Positions 1 through 35,329 of a DNA stretch of 64,000 nt are shown piece after piece. This DNA is from Hypomesus transpacificus (taxonomy: Eukaryota > Chordata > Actinopteri > Osmeriformes > Osmeridae): assembly GCF_021917145.1 (NCBI RefSeq), contig NW_025813742.1, positions 149,001 to 213,000 of the forward strand. Direction: 5' to 3'. Each line of letters starts with the position of its first letter. Within the stretch, counting starts at the first letter, position 1. The notes under the pieces are model-generated. The model did not search any database. It saw nothing but the letters and a program-made list of their open reading frames with translations, and was not told where the DNA came from. The position numbers and the translations under genes were made by a program.

Positions 1-966
1 CATACAAAACTATCACTGGTTTCAATCCCATTTCTAACTTGGCTTATGTCGCTATCTCTTTTGACCTGCTTTACGGCTGGGTTATATCTGACTCCGGCAA
101 GCCTTCAAAATAACAGTTCACCATGCAGAATATGTTTTCTTCAAAAGTGCAATCAGACCTTTCTGTCGTGAGTTTGATAACTGTGGTGTGTATCTCGTAC
201 TGCTATGGTTCTCGTACCATAGTTAAAATTTCACATGGGTTCAGTGTCTTTTTGACCATTATTGTTTACATCTTATTTTCAACAGTCATTCATTGATGAA
301 AAAAATACGGAATCGTGTTAGTTGAAGCTATTTCCTGAGACGTTTCTTTTGAATGTAATGCGGAGAGCATCGAACAAATCGATCTCTCAATCGAAAATTT
401 AGGGACTTTTTACTCATTTTAGTTTCAGCGCCAAATTTGCATTACTTGAACCACGTTTCATGGTATTCATGACTATATACAATTTAATTGTATATATGTT
501 TATTAAATGTGTATGTGTGTATTGCATGGATTGTTTTCTATATCCATGGCCTTGTATTATATTGTTAAAACGTATCGTTATAATTTCTAAACAAAAAGTC
601 TTGGAAATGGTAGTGTTATGCTACAGCATGTTTACAATATGGCGCCTCATGTCAGAATCATATCAATCTAATTGTAGTCTCTTACGGTTCTTGACAACGT
701 ACGGCAACAGTACTGACCGTCTAGCATTAATTGTTTATATTTAAGAGCTGTTTAAATTGTCACTTCTTGTAGTCACTCTGTTGATCTGTGTCTGACAACT
801 AAAAAGTGTAAAAAAAAAAATAAAAAAGTGTAGGTAGAAGAGAGACTGCTAATCGAGAGGTAACAAACCAAAAGTAAGATTGATAAAGAACGACAGGTGG
901 TTTGCAGCGATGAGAAAGAATAGTGCCAACAAATGGGCGGGGCATCACAGAGCCAAGGGCATTCAT

Positions 967-1005
967 TGGTTGCTGCCAGGACTTGGTAAGTCCTGGCAGC
1001 AACCA
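967..1005. repeat. Perfect inverted repeat, 18-bp arms with a 3-base loop
   Basis: The left arm TGGTTGCTGCCAGGACTT (967-984) is exactly complementary to 988-1005, separated by GGT. The flanks do not extend the pairing. The very short loop makes a cruciform or a strong RNA hairpin possible. It is too short for a normal microRNA precursor. Confidence 0.9.
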
Positions 1006-2748
1006 TTCAGTCTGACCAGGGGCGTTGTGGGTAGTTAACACAGGCTTTTGGATTGACATGAAACCCGTTTTCCCAACTACGAAGCACCTTTATGAAACTG
1101 TGTCGATGTCCCTTATAAACTCGCACTTATAATTACGATCGTTTGACCACATCATTGACTGTTTACCATTTTATTTTAGCTTTGTTGTGCCGGTATTTGC
1201 CACATAGCTGCCAAATAAATGTAATTAGAGTAGGTGAGACATACACCGTTCAGTTAGAACGATAAGTGCTGCCACCATTTGGTGGAAGATAAGTTGGGAT
1301 CATGTGAGTTTTTTAGACTTTCATGAACTTAGTTTAGTTTTTCTTTCCTATTTTTCCTTATTTATGTATGTATCATGAAGTTTGTGGTTTTGTTGCATTG
1401 CCATAGCACCTTCTTATCGTTTGCCAAAAGTGTAACAATGTCCATTGCAAACCAGCGCCACATCAAGGTATTGCAGTGAATCCGATGGGTAGGATCATCG
1501 ACACTGATTTGTCTGCCTGTTTGTGGTTAATATGTATCTCTCTGATGGCCCATGACGTCAGAGTTTTTAGGACACTGCACATCTGAATGCTGTGGGAACC
1601 CGAATAACTTGACCCGTTCTAGATTTATAATGCCAACACATGTAGCAAATGACTTTAAATCAGCGAACGACGTTTGGTTCGATTTTTTTCTGAAGTGTTT
1701 AAACGAGCCGGAGCAAGAGGTTGTTGCTACTTTCAGTACTGTATGTGGTTTACAGGCTTATTTTGCATTCTTGCATGCATTTTACAATAACCAAGTCTGA
1801 CTAAGTATTTCAGGATGGTATTTTAGCAAGATCACATGTCAATGAAAGTGGCAACACCTGGAATGCTGGCAATTTAGCCGACTGCTGGACACAAATTTAG
1901 ATGTAAATATATTTCTTACGTTATTTATGTCAAAGGCAAGATATATTGTATTTGAGAGAAGGGTCAAATGACACTATTCAGCCAGTAGTCTGTACCAACA
2001 TGTGGAATATTGTGAATATTATATCAACGAATGACTAAATGAAAAAAATGATCTAAACTTTTGTGTTACAGATGGGAGTGTGTATTTGATTTTAAAACCT
2101 GTGCTACTACACATTGTATGTTCTGTATTGATCGGCTTTAGACAAATATCAACATGGTGCAACAACTTTGGTTAGTTTTTGAACTAGTATCTCATCCCTT
2201 TGCACACTGCTGCATGTGTCAGTATGACATGGAATGGTTTTGGGATTTCAGAAACAGTTATGCCAGGTGTTAAGTTATCCTTACAATAGCATTATATAGA
2301 CTGGGTGGCATTTACAAGTCAGGTGACACTTTCTGTATTTTTGTCATTGACATTTTATTCAGTCTTACACACTCAATGAAAAAGCTTGTGTTTCCCTTGT
2401 ACTTTTATGCTGATGTTTATGAACTTAAGACTGGAATATACTGCATGGTGACACAAGAAGATACAAACATCTTTATAACAGGTATCTTTTATCAGTATTT
2501 TATACTCTTGTTCATTTTATATATCTAGTTAACCTTGTGTTTCAAGCTGATCGGTTTACGGATAGCTAGACATCAGAGTTATCTTATATACTGTGTGTTT
2601 GTGAGTTTATTTTCTCTCGATTTGCGTTTTGTTTCATTCTGTGTTTGTTTGGTTATGTTCTCGGTTTACACTGTGGTTATTTTATAGTTATGATCTCAAA
2701 TTATTTATTTTTCTTTTGTATTTATGTCAACTTGTGGCATGACTTTGA

Positions 2749-2754
2749 AATAAA
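2749..2754 (+). terminator. Possible poly(A) signal AATAAA of an upstream gene
   Basis: A canonical AATAAA ends the AT-rich block, shortly before base composition changes. If the block is a 3' UTR, this is its likely end. The gene it belongs to is not in the window. Confidence 0.35.
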
Positions 2755-3299
2755 CAAGGAAGCTTTATCCCTTTTAAACATTTAAACGTTTCATTTAAAC
2801 ACCTTAAACAATGTAATGGAGTAAAAGCGTGCTCAAAGTTCCTTTCTTAAGGCTAAAATTGTAGTGCAATTTTGCATGTGTTGCAGTGCAGTGCTTGTTT
2901 GGGGCCCTAAACTGTAAAACCATTTGTAGAAATCTTCAAACCCTTCTGTAAACACATACCGTAAACATACACAACACAAGCATACTCTTTGTACGCCGAC
3001 TTTGCCTACGTGCTACAAATGCAACAGACCCACGCTCACGTCTTCAAAATAGCAGGTTGACCTTCTCCGTGAACAATAGACCACAGTGGGGGAAGAATCC
3101 TGGTGAGTTAGGATGGAAAGACTAGCTGTGTATCAGTGTACGCAAGCTCCTGTAGACCCACTGTGTGTCTTCCTTCTGCATGGACCAACCCTACCCCCTG
3201 ACCCCTCCCACCCTCCCCAACACACACACACACACTCCTCTCTGCTCCCCCCTCTCTTCTAAGCCTCCTGGTCTCTGAGCCTGGGCCTTAAGCCCGCCT

Positions 3300-3388
3300 C
3301 TCATCTAATAAGGATGAGTGGCTGAATGAGAGAGAGCTACCAGAGAGTCAGTCCTCCACCGGATGCCAAGTGACAACAGGAACCTCAG
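3300..3388 (+). other. myo7a: Candidate non-coding first exon of myo7a
   Basis: The segment ends in CAG followed by gtaaac, a good splice donor at 3389, and contains no start codon leading into a long frame. The coding start exon at 8194 begins with an acceptor, so an upstream non-coding exon must exist. This is the best-placed donor I could see, but the start of the segment is a guess and other donors nearby (for example after 3646) are possible. Confidence 0.3.
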
Positions 3389-3450
3389 GTAAACAGAGTG
3401 ACAGAAGAAGAAAAGAAAGGAGGCGGGGGAGAAGAAGTTGCATGTGACAG

Positions 3451-3452
<2 letters not shown>

Positions 3453-3492
<40 letters not shown>
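3453..3492. repeat. (AG)20 microsatellite
   Basis: Uninterrupted AG dinucleotide run close to the candidate first exon of myo7a. Confidence 0.95.
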
Positions 3493-3495
<3 letters not shown>

Positions 3496-5775
3496 GAGGA
3501 ATTGAAGGCCGACACACACAGAAGAGAGGAACTCCTGCTGCGTTCGGTTCCCCGGTTCTCTCTTCGGTTTTCTTTTTACGGTTCTCCGCAGATCTCGAGG
3601 GGAGAACGAGCCACGAGGAAGCAGAGGGAGAACCCGGGTCCTGAGGGGTGAGTGTGGTGGGCCGTGCGGCCGGCTGGAGGGTGGTTCGACCGGGGGCCGA
3701 GGCTTTAGCTCTCCCAGGCCTGGGTGTTGCTTCTCTACCAAAGCTTTAACCCAAAGCCTCTTACTTCTCTCCCCCCGCCACGCTCCACTCTCCGTGCCAG
3801 TCTACTAAAGGGACCATTATACATACTTAAAGTGACGGGATGAAGCTACGTGTGTGTTGGTTTGTGTGCGTGGATGTGAGTGAACATGTGAGGTGTCGAC
3901 TGATCCTTCAGAATCGCACGTCAGTTATTTTTAGGAAGGCCAAAATACGTCAGTTTTTTGGAGGGGACTGTCTGTTTTTAATTGCTCTTTGGAGTGATCT
4001 GTTTTGTATCATTTAGTAAATGCCTTGGAAAGATCCGTGTCTGCTCTGTTCCCCCTGGTACGCAACATGGAACTTTCCTGTTGAAGTTAAAGTATGATCA
4101 GAAAAAAACATCAGAATGTCACTGGACTCTGCAAACGTATTTTCAGTGGACCTATGTGGATGACTTATAATTGCTGAGCAGAAATACGTTTTCTACAAAC
4201 AGTCAAACCTTTACTGGTGAGCGAGTACAGGAATGTCCTGGTATTAGGGTTGGTTGATAGCTGGTATAAAGTGTATTGATACTTAGTTGAACACATTTTA
4301 AAGGACCACAATATAAAAGGTTATGATCAATCCTACAGATGGTTAATTTTACGTGATTCGGAGGAAAACCTACTTTGGTTTAAAGATATCGTATTGCTAT
4401 TTTGGTGAAAAATATACAGGTAACTTGTCTTCAAATTAAACTCTAGAAACGAAATAGAGTTTTATGGTTCTTTACCATAGGTACTTTGTGGATTTCATTA
4501 TGCTCTGTGTGTGTGCGGTATCCTTGCCATGTGAGTCATAATTGACATACATACCTATATACCTCCTGGCATCCCAACTCAAGTAGTATTAAGCAGCACA
4601 CATACACATGCAGATTAGCTGTTCAATCCCAATGAAGCCATACAGAATTACTGATTCTAATCCCTCCCATGGCACTTGGTATGCTGTGCAATGCAGTCTT
4701 AGCAGTGGTGTGTGTGTGTGTGTGTTGGCTGGATGCATGTGAGGTCAAGATTAGGGCGTTCAGTACAGTGGACTGTGGGAACAGATGAGAGAGGGAGTTT
4801 CGATGCTCACTCCACCATGTTGGTTTAAAAATGCACTTTAATGAAAATTATATTGGAGAAAGTTATGGGGGGAAAGTCAGGAAAATACTTAGTTGCGTTG
4901 TTGAAGGATAGCATGCAGAGAATAAAAGTCTAGGTCTGGTGTATGACTACATGTATGCGTGGAGAGGTATTCAAGAACACAGCGCAGGGTAGATTTTTGT
5001 ATCCGACACGGGACGAATTTTGAACGTCTTTGAACGACGTTTGGCCCTAGTGAGGGGTCCCATCCTTCTACTTTCACCTTCCTTCCCACCTTGAGGTAAT
5101 CTCTGATCTCTCGTGCATGAATGGGTAGAACAGTGCTTACAGTACGTCCCCTATACCGTGCGGGTACCAATCCAATTATGACAGATCAGCGATTTCCTTG
5201 AGGATAGCAAGACGGAATGTCGTCGAGAAATTCAGATGAAGGTGGAGGTTTTACCGGACGCGTGTCTCTCCGCCGTGGTTGACAGGAGAGAACGTTCCTC
5301 CCCTGACACCAGCCGTTGGCTCGGGTTGTTGTGATTGGTCCCTGGCGTCCTTAGACGAGGTCTGTGACGGTGTGCGTCTGCAGATTGACCCCCCGCGGCT
5401 CCCATTAAGAGGCTCAGTCTGGTGGGAGGCGGAGCGGAGCCTGCAGGTTGGGAGGCTGCCCTGGGCAGCTACAGCGGAGATAATCACATTAGATTACGCA
5501 TCACACAGTTCCACAGCTATCAAATGTAAGGTGTTCGGCCTGGGATTCGTCCAGTAGAGGCAGTCGTTTAACTTTGATTTCACAGAAGTCTGGAGAGGTT
5601 TTAGATGTTTCCCTCTTCGCATTAGGTTCCTGCTGAGCTTGATAACGACGCGTTCATTTGAACCAGGTGTGTTGGTGCAGGGAAACATCTAACGCACGCG
5701 GGACAGTGGGTCTCCAAGGACCAGGGCTGAGAAGACTGGTTGAGTACAGTGAATCTCTACATTAGTCCGCAAAAT

Positions 5776-5838
5776 ATGGAGAGGGTGGGGGGTGAGAGGG
5801 TGGGGGGTGAGAGGGTGGGGGGTGTGGGGTGAGGGTAA
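5776..5838. repeat. G-rich short tandem repeat
   Basis: Units of about 15-17 bases of the form GAGGGTGGGGGGTGA repeat three to four times. Repeated runs of three to six G give the strand quadruplex-forming potential. Confidence 0.8.
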
Positions 5839-6104
5839 GAGGGCCATGACGGTGCCATATGTTCCTCAAATGGCAGAGGTCCATCCGAGGCTGACTCAAC
5901 CAGCCCTGTTCGATCATCCCAGAAGTTTGTCCTTCCTCTTCCTGTTCCTGGAGAGGTCCTGGATCTGTTTTAAAACAGACAGGATGGGCAGCATCTGTGA
6001 GGCGATGCCCGTGTCCAGATATCACACGGAGAAAGCTGGGAGGCTGCAGCCTAGTGCGTTTAGTATATTGTGCTGTTCGCCGGTCAAAATTGATTATTTA
6101 GGAT

Positions 6105-6640
6105 GTAGGTATTTATTTATTTATTTCAAGACAGGGACAGCCCACAATAAAACATTGATCTTGTACAACAAGAGAATATGCATTGAGCCAGGTTCCAGCT
6201 GATTGTTATTTTCCACCTGTAGTCCCTTGGCAGGTTGATGGAATGGTACATCGAAAAATGTGTATAGGAAGAAAAAAAGAATTTGAAGAGAAAATAAATT
6301 ATTAGGTAAATAACAGAACAAGGCCAATAATGATAGATACAATGTATGAAATAGATCAATAAAAACATGGAAGCAGATTCAAGAAGATAGGTCAAACATT
6401 CATAAATGTGAACACTCTTGTCTTGACAGTAGCCAATACTTTGCAATATGTGAGAAGGCATGGGGAGTTCTACATGAAATCATGTCTGTTGGCAGAGTAT
6501 TCCATTGAGTCATAGCAGTGCAAGAAAATTATGACTTCCCAAATGCAGTTTTGCGTCGGGGTATACAACATTCACCCCTTGTAACATTGTCTAGAAACCT
6601 TTTACAATTTCCTAACTGCTTTTAGTTGTGCCAATAGAAA
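6105..6640. repeat. Possible dispersed repeat, family unassigned
   Basis: An AT-rich block opens with a TATTTATT run followed by a segment that resembles the 3' tails of retroelements dispersed in fish genomes. No coding remnant is visible. The call rests on general resemblance only. Confidence 0.25.
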
Positions 6641-7132
6641 GTAAGGCCAGTTATAAAAAACAACTGAATCAATCTGAGAATTGTTCACGCTTCTTTTTCT
6701 ATGGTAGCAAGGAAGCTTTGGAGCCGTAAGTGCTTTGCACGGTCACAGGACGATCATTGTGATGTCTGATGGAGAGTTCCACGTGTGTGTGTGTGGGGGG
6801 GAAACCATCGAGCAGCCTTATCAAACCATGGTCTGTATGTAAGCAGGCAGAGAGACTAAGCATAGGGATTAGTCCCAGGAATCTGAATAAGCCCTTAAGG
6901 TCCAGAAGCAACCCCCTAGACCCGTTTTCCCTTCCCATCCTCCCCCCTCCCCCCCTCCCCTCCTCCCCCTCTTCCAACCCCATCCCCCCTCCTCTCCCCT
7001 TACTCACCTGACCCCAGGTCTGTCTGGTCTGAATCGTTTAAAGCTAGACTTTGCCATATGATGTTGTTTTTCAGTGTGGGGTTTGTTAGAAGAACGTAGT
7101 TCTGTATAGTTTAACAAATAACACTTCTGGAG

Positions 7133-7235
7133 GGCTTAGTGGTTAGAGCATTTGACTGCAGATCAAACGCTTGCACTTTTGAATCCTCTCCTCTGTATGG
7201 CTGCTTTGGATAAAAAGCGTCTGCTAAACAAACAG
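7133..7235 (+). mobile_element. tRNA-derived SINE copy, degenerate
   Basis: A tRNA-like head (GGCTTAGTGGTTAGAGCATT, resembling an A box) is followed by a poor B box and by the tail GGATAAAAAGCGTCTGCTAAA shared, with small changes, by the other copies in the window. Confidence 0.6.
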
Positions 7236-7591
7236 GGTATTTTATTGCTGTTTATAATTTAGACTCCCTCATTTGCGGTTTCTATGAGCTGGCTGGGTAG
7301 CATTGTAGCCAATGAAAGACAGAGGTGGTTGCCCTAGCAACAGTTGATAGACCTAATCACTTCCTTGGGTCCTCTATCCTCTCCTCTATCTTGTTATGGG
7401 ATGGATCTCCGTGATGTTATTGGCTTTTGTGTTCATTGTAGAAAGACACACAAAGGGATGATTTGGGGCGTTCAGAGTCAAATATGGCTGATAAGTTCTG
7501 ATTTGTTTTTGACTGAAACATTTTTTCCGACAATGGGAGGAAGTCTGGACAATTTTAGGGCTGTGAGAGGTGGGGTTGGTCTCTATATTTA

Positions 7592-7594
<3 letters not shown>

Positions 7595-7654
<60 letters not shown>

Positions 7655-7660
7655 ATGTGT
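7595..7660. repeat. (GT)n microsatellite
   Basis: GT dinucleotide run of about 25 units with a few ATGT interruptions at its right end. Confidence 0.95.
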
Positions 7661-8243
7661 TTCCACCATACAGGCTATGGACTTAATCCAAGACAACTAA
7701 ACCACAGTACTACTGGCTTTGTGGCAGTAAAAATCCATAGGTTGATGTCTCTAATTCCATCTTGATTAAAGTGGGATTCCGAAGGGGCTCAGACGGTTTT
7801 GGGGGTCTCCACCTCTCCCTGGATCCCAGCTGGAAGCTCTGAGACTGGGGACAGCTGCTGTCTACACAGACCCCTGGAGGGGGGGTATCCCTGTACATTA
7901 AGACGCAACCTGACTTCTCTAGATGTATGTTCATCACAGGGGGGCGGAGCCAGAACTTGAGTTTGAATCTCCTCCTCTGTATTGAATACATGAAAGCGTC
8001 TGTCATGTAAACATATTGTTATTAGTTTCATTATTAGACAATGTTTTCTGCCTTTCCTGAAATCTAACATCCAACTTTTTGTTGTTGTTACTCTCTGAAA
8101 GGTTCACATCCTGCCTGCACTTTGACTCTGAATCTTTTACCTAAATGTTTTAGTTCTTGTCTGAATTTGGTGTTTGTTTTTGTCCTGTTGCAGGTCCTCG
8201 TATGGAGTTATCTGATGTCCTGTGCTCACCCTGAAGTTGAACC

Positions 8244-32920
<24,677 letters not shown>

Positions 32921-33955
32921 TGTAAACAATCACGTATCCATTCCCTTGTCTGAAAGTAGCCCTTGATGGCTCAAATCACAGCACCCACACAAACACACAG
33001 CTTGACTGAAGGGAGTGTCCCCTGAAGAGCTAAATCAGCTCTCCTTGAACTACTTTTGAGATGTTTAGTTTACTAGAGCCTTCCTTGAAGTACTGTTATC
33101 AATGTGTGTAAAATGATTCTAGCAGGGTTAAATGGTTAGGTTAGGAGTCTAACTTGAAGAGAATAATGAAGACTTTTAATTGGATTGACATCTTGAACAT
33201 GACATTAATGCCAAGTCATGCCTGTCTTAAATTCACAGATTGCCTTCTCTTGAACTACCCATACTCAATGCACTAAATTACGATTTGTAATATGGCAACT
33301 AATCAGGTGTTGGGGGTAAATTCCTGTAGAACCGAGTTATGCAAATTGGAAAAACATTTTAAAAGTATATAGCACCTTTCAGGTTACTTCCATTAATATT
33401 TTACAGTATTGTAAATGTTTAAGTATGTTGCGTTTCACGAAGACTGTTCTTTGGCTGAAAGTGTAACCGTCTGTTTGTAGTATCGGCATGGCAATAAAAA
33501 AAAAAAAATACACATAGATCCAAAGGTTTGTCTGAAATAGTTTGTGGGTCTATACCTCACTTTCCATAGCACCTGACTTTTCCTTCACTGTTTTTAATGT
33601 ATGCACACAGATCACATCTTCAGATTAGACACCTAAAACATCTATGCATCCTCAATCTGTGTTAGGAAGAATGGAGTCAATTACTGTAGATTGTTGTAAT
33701 TTTGCAAACTGTGGTTAGCCGAATTCTAGTCAGTCATCCATTGATGGAACAAGTATTGAAGAACCAATCATTAAACCATGTTTATTATGTAAATATGACC
33801 ACCCAGGCTATAGCACATGAGTGTTCTGAATGATCTGTGTATGTAATCCTAGCATCTCTTTGGATGTGGCATAGATTATGTTTAGGTAATGCCACATTCA
33901 ATGTTTTGTAAATGTTGGTAACAATTTGGTATTAATAAAGGGTAAAAAAATATTT
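32921..33955 (+). other. myo7a: myo7a 3' UTR
   Basis: AT-rich sequence after the stop. An AATAAA at 33493 is followed at once by an A-run, and a second at 33934-33939 is the more distal candidate end. No coding potential seen. Confidence 0.6.
33934..33939 (+). terminator. myo7a: Likely distal poly(A) signal of myo7a
   Basis: Canonical AATAAA about 1 kb after the stop codon, just before the sequence turns into a repeat-derived block. Confidence 0.5.
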
Positions 33956-34580
33956 TGGCTAATGTTAATTGAAATGCTAATGTTGCTAATGCTAATATTG
34001 AAGGGCAAAGCCCTTTTTGTTAGTATAGGGGGGAAAAAGGGTTAGGGTTAGAAGGAAAATAACTCAAAAAATGAGTGCCTTTCACAGGGGTTAAGTATGA
34101 TTAACATTTTTATTTGCATGTTTTAGAATGAAAAGTAATACCAAAACACATTTTACATGACTGTCAAATGTTGCCACAGCAATGTAGCGGAAAGGTACCA
34201 CAGTTAGTTGTGTATTGCTATTCAGAGTACAGTTTTTTTTATATAGTCATCTTTGGCAAAACACAAACTACATTTTTGTAGTGGCATATAACAAGAACAC
34301 ACTTGGTGTTTTTCCCCCTATACTAACAAAAAGGGCGGGAAAACGTGAGGGAAAACAAAAAGGGCTTCGCCCCAAAATGTTAGCATTAGCACAAAATGCT
34401 AACATTACATTTGTTTTTTGTGCTAATGCAAATATTTTTTTGCAAACCCGTTTTTGTTTTCCCTCACGTTTTCCCGCCCTTTTTGTTAGGTATAGGGGAA
34501 ACCTGAGCCTTCATTGGGATTTACATTGACTGGACATAGGGGGAACCTGAGCCTTCATTGGGATTTACATTGACTGGACA
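33955..34580. repeat. Nested inverted and tandem repeats between myo7a and gdpd4
   Basis: The segment at about 34002-34032 (GCCCTTTTTGTTAGTATAGG) recurs inverted at about 34313-34340 and again in direct orientation near 34477-34496. GCTAATGCTAA-type runs flank the copies. At the right end a 44-bp unit containing CCTGAGCCTTCATTGGGATT occurs twice in tandem (34493-34536 and 34537-34580). This looks like overlapping MITE-type insertions; no target duplication was resolved. Confidence 0.65.
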
Positions 34581-35137
34581 ATCACTTCCAACCATTTAAC
34601 ACAAATGCTATTTCGGATAGAATTCACTTAAATTTGTACAACAAAAAAATATATTTCTCATTAGTTTGATTTTGTTATCTCATCCTTACCAGAAGGATTT
34701 ACAAAGAGATGCTTCGCAATTGTGCTTTCAAATTTACTGAGATTAAGTGCTTTGTCTTAAGGTTATTACGGCAAGCATACTTTTACATTCAAACTGCTGA
34801 AACTAGGTAGAATGCCTCACACACACACTGAAATGTTTGAAAAAGTTACAAAATACTGATTACACTATAGCAATGCATTTAAATTAAGACTTTAAAAGCC
34901 ATTAACAAACACAGACATTTAAAATTAATCAAAAAGGTAACTTTTTTTCTTCCTTCACAACAGAAACCTTCTACTACATTAAGAGATTAAATGATATATT
35001 CTGATATCCAAGAAGTGCCGCATCGGGAATGCAGTGAGCAGCTCAGAGAACCGCCCCTTAAAGTGTCATTTAGTCGCTCAAACCTGATTCTTACTATCCT
35101 GTATAGTATTTGCTTTGTGTCGCAAAAAAATTCCAGA

Positions 35138-35280
35138 TCAGGAGTCTCCAACCCTGTTCCTAGAGAGCTACCTGCCTGTCGGTTTTTGATTCAACACTAG
35201 TTACTTGATTGACCAGCTGATCAGAGTCAAGTGTGCTAGACTGGTGTTGGAGCGAAAACCTACAGATAGGTATATCACCT
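35138..35280. repeat. Palindromic-ended dispersed repeat
   Basis: Opens with CCAACCCTGTTCCTAGAGAG and closes with GTGTTGGAGCGAAAACCTAC, a pair of end sequences I associate with short palindromic repeats common in fish genomes. It lies about 50 bases beyond the gdpd4 stop codon, within its probable 3' UTR. Confidence 0.5.
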
Positions 35281-35329
35281 GGTCTAAATGAAACGTGTGC
35301 GGAGCGATAACATCTCACAGAGGGGGTTG

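Larger units (their letters stand above)
1..3290. other. AT-rich region without a recognised gene; probable 3' UTR of an upstream gene plus spacer
   Basis: No conserved coding sequence was recognised. The first 113 bases are open in one frame up to a TAA at 111-113, which could be the end of a terminal exon starting outside the window, but the short peptide matches nothing I know. From there to about 2770 the sequence is AT-rich with scattered stops, and an AATAAA lies at 2749-2754, as expected of a long 3' UTR. An 82-codon open frame at 1552-1800 looks like chance. A perfect 18-bp palindrome at 967-1005 is listed separately. The stretch 2770-3290 shows short CA runs and pyrimidine-rich sequence only. 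Confidence 0.35.
3389..8193 (+). other. myo7a: Upstream intron or 5' region of myo7a
   Basis: No coding exon was recognised in this 4.8-kb stretch. It holds a G-rich short tandem repeat (5776-5838), a possible dispersed repeat (6105-6640), a pyrimidine/purine low-complexity patch (6920-7005), a SINE fragment (7133-7235) and a GT microsatellite (7595-7660). Any promoter or enhancer for myo7a may lie here, but nothing in the sequence pins one down. Confidence 0.4.

Noticed and set aside
967..1005. MicroRNA precursor
   Set aside because: Arms of 18 bp with a 3-base loop are too short for Drosha/Dicer processing.
1552..1800. 82-codon open frame in the AT-rich left end
   Set aside because: No recognisable domain, no splice context and placed in 3'-UTR-like sequence; likely chance.
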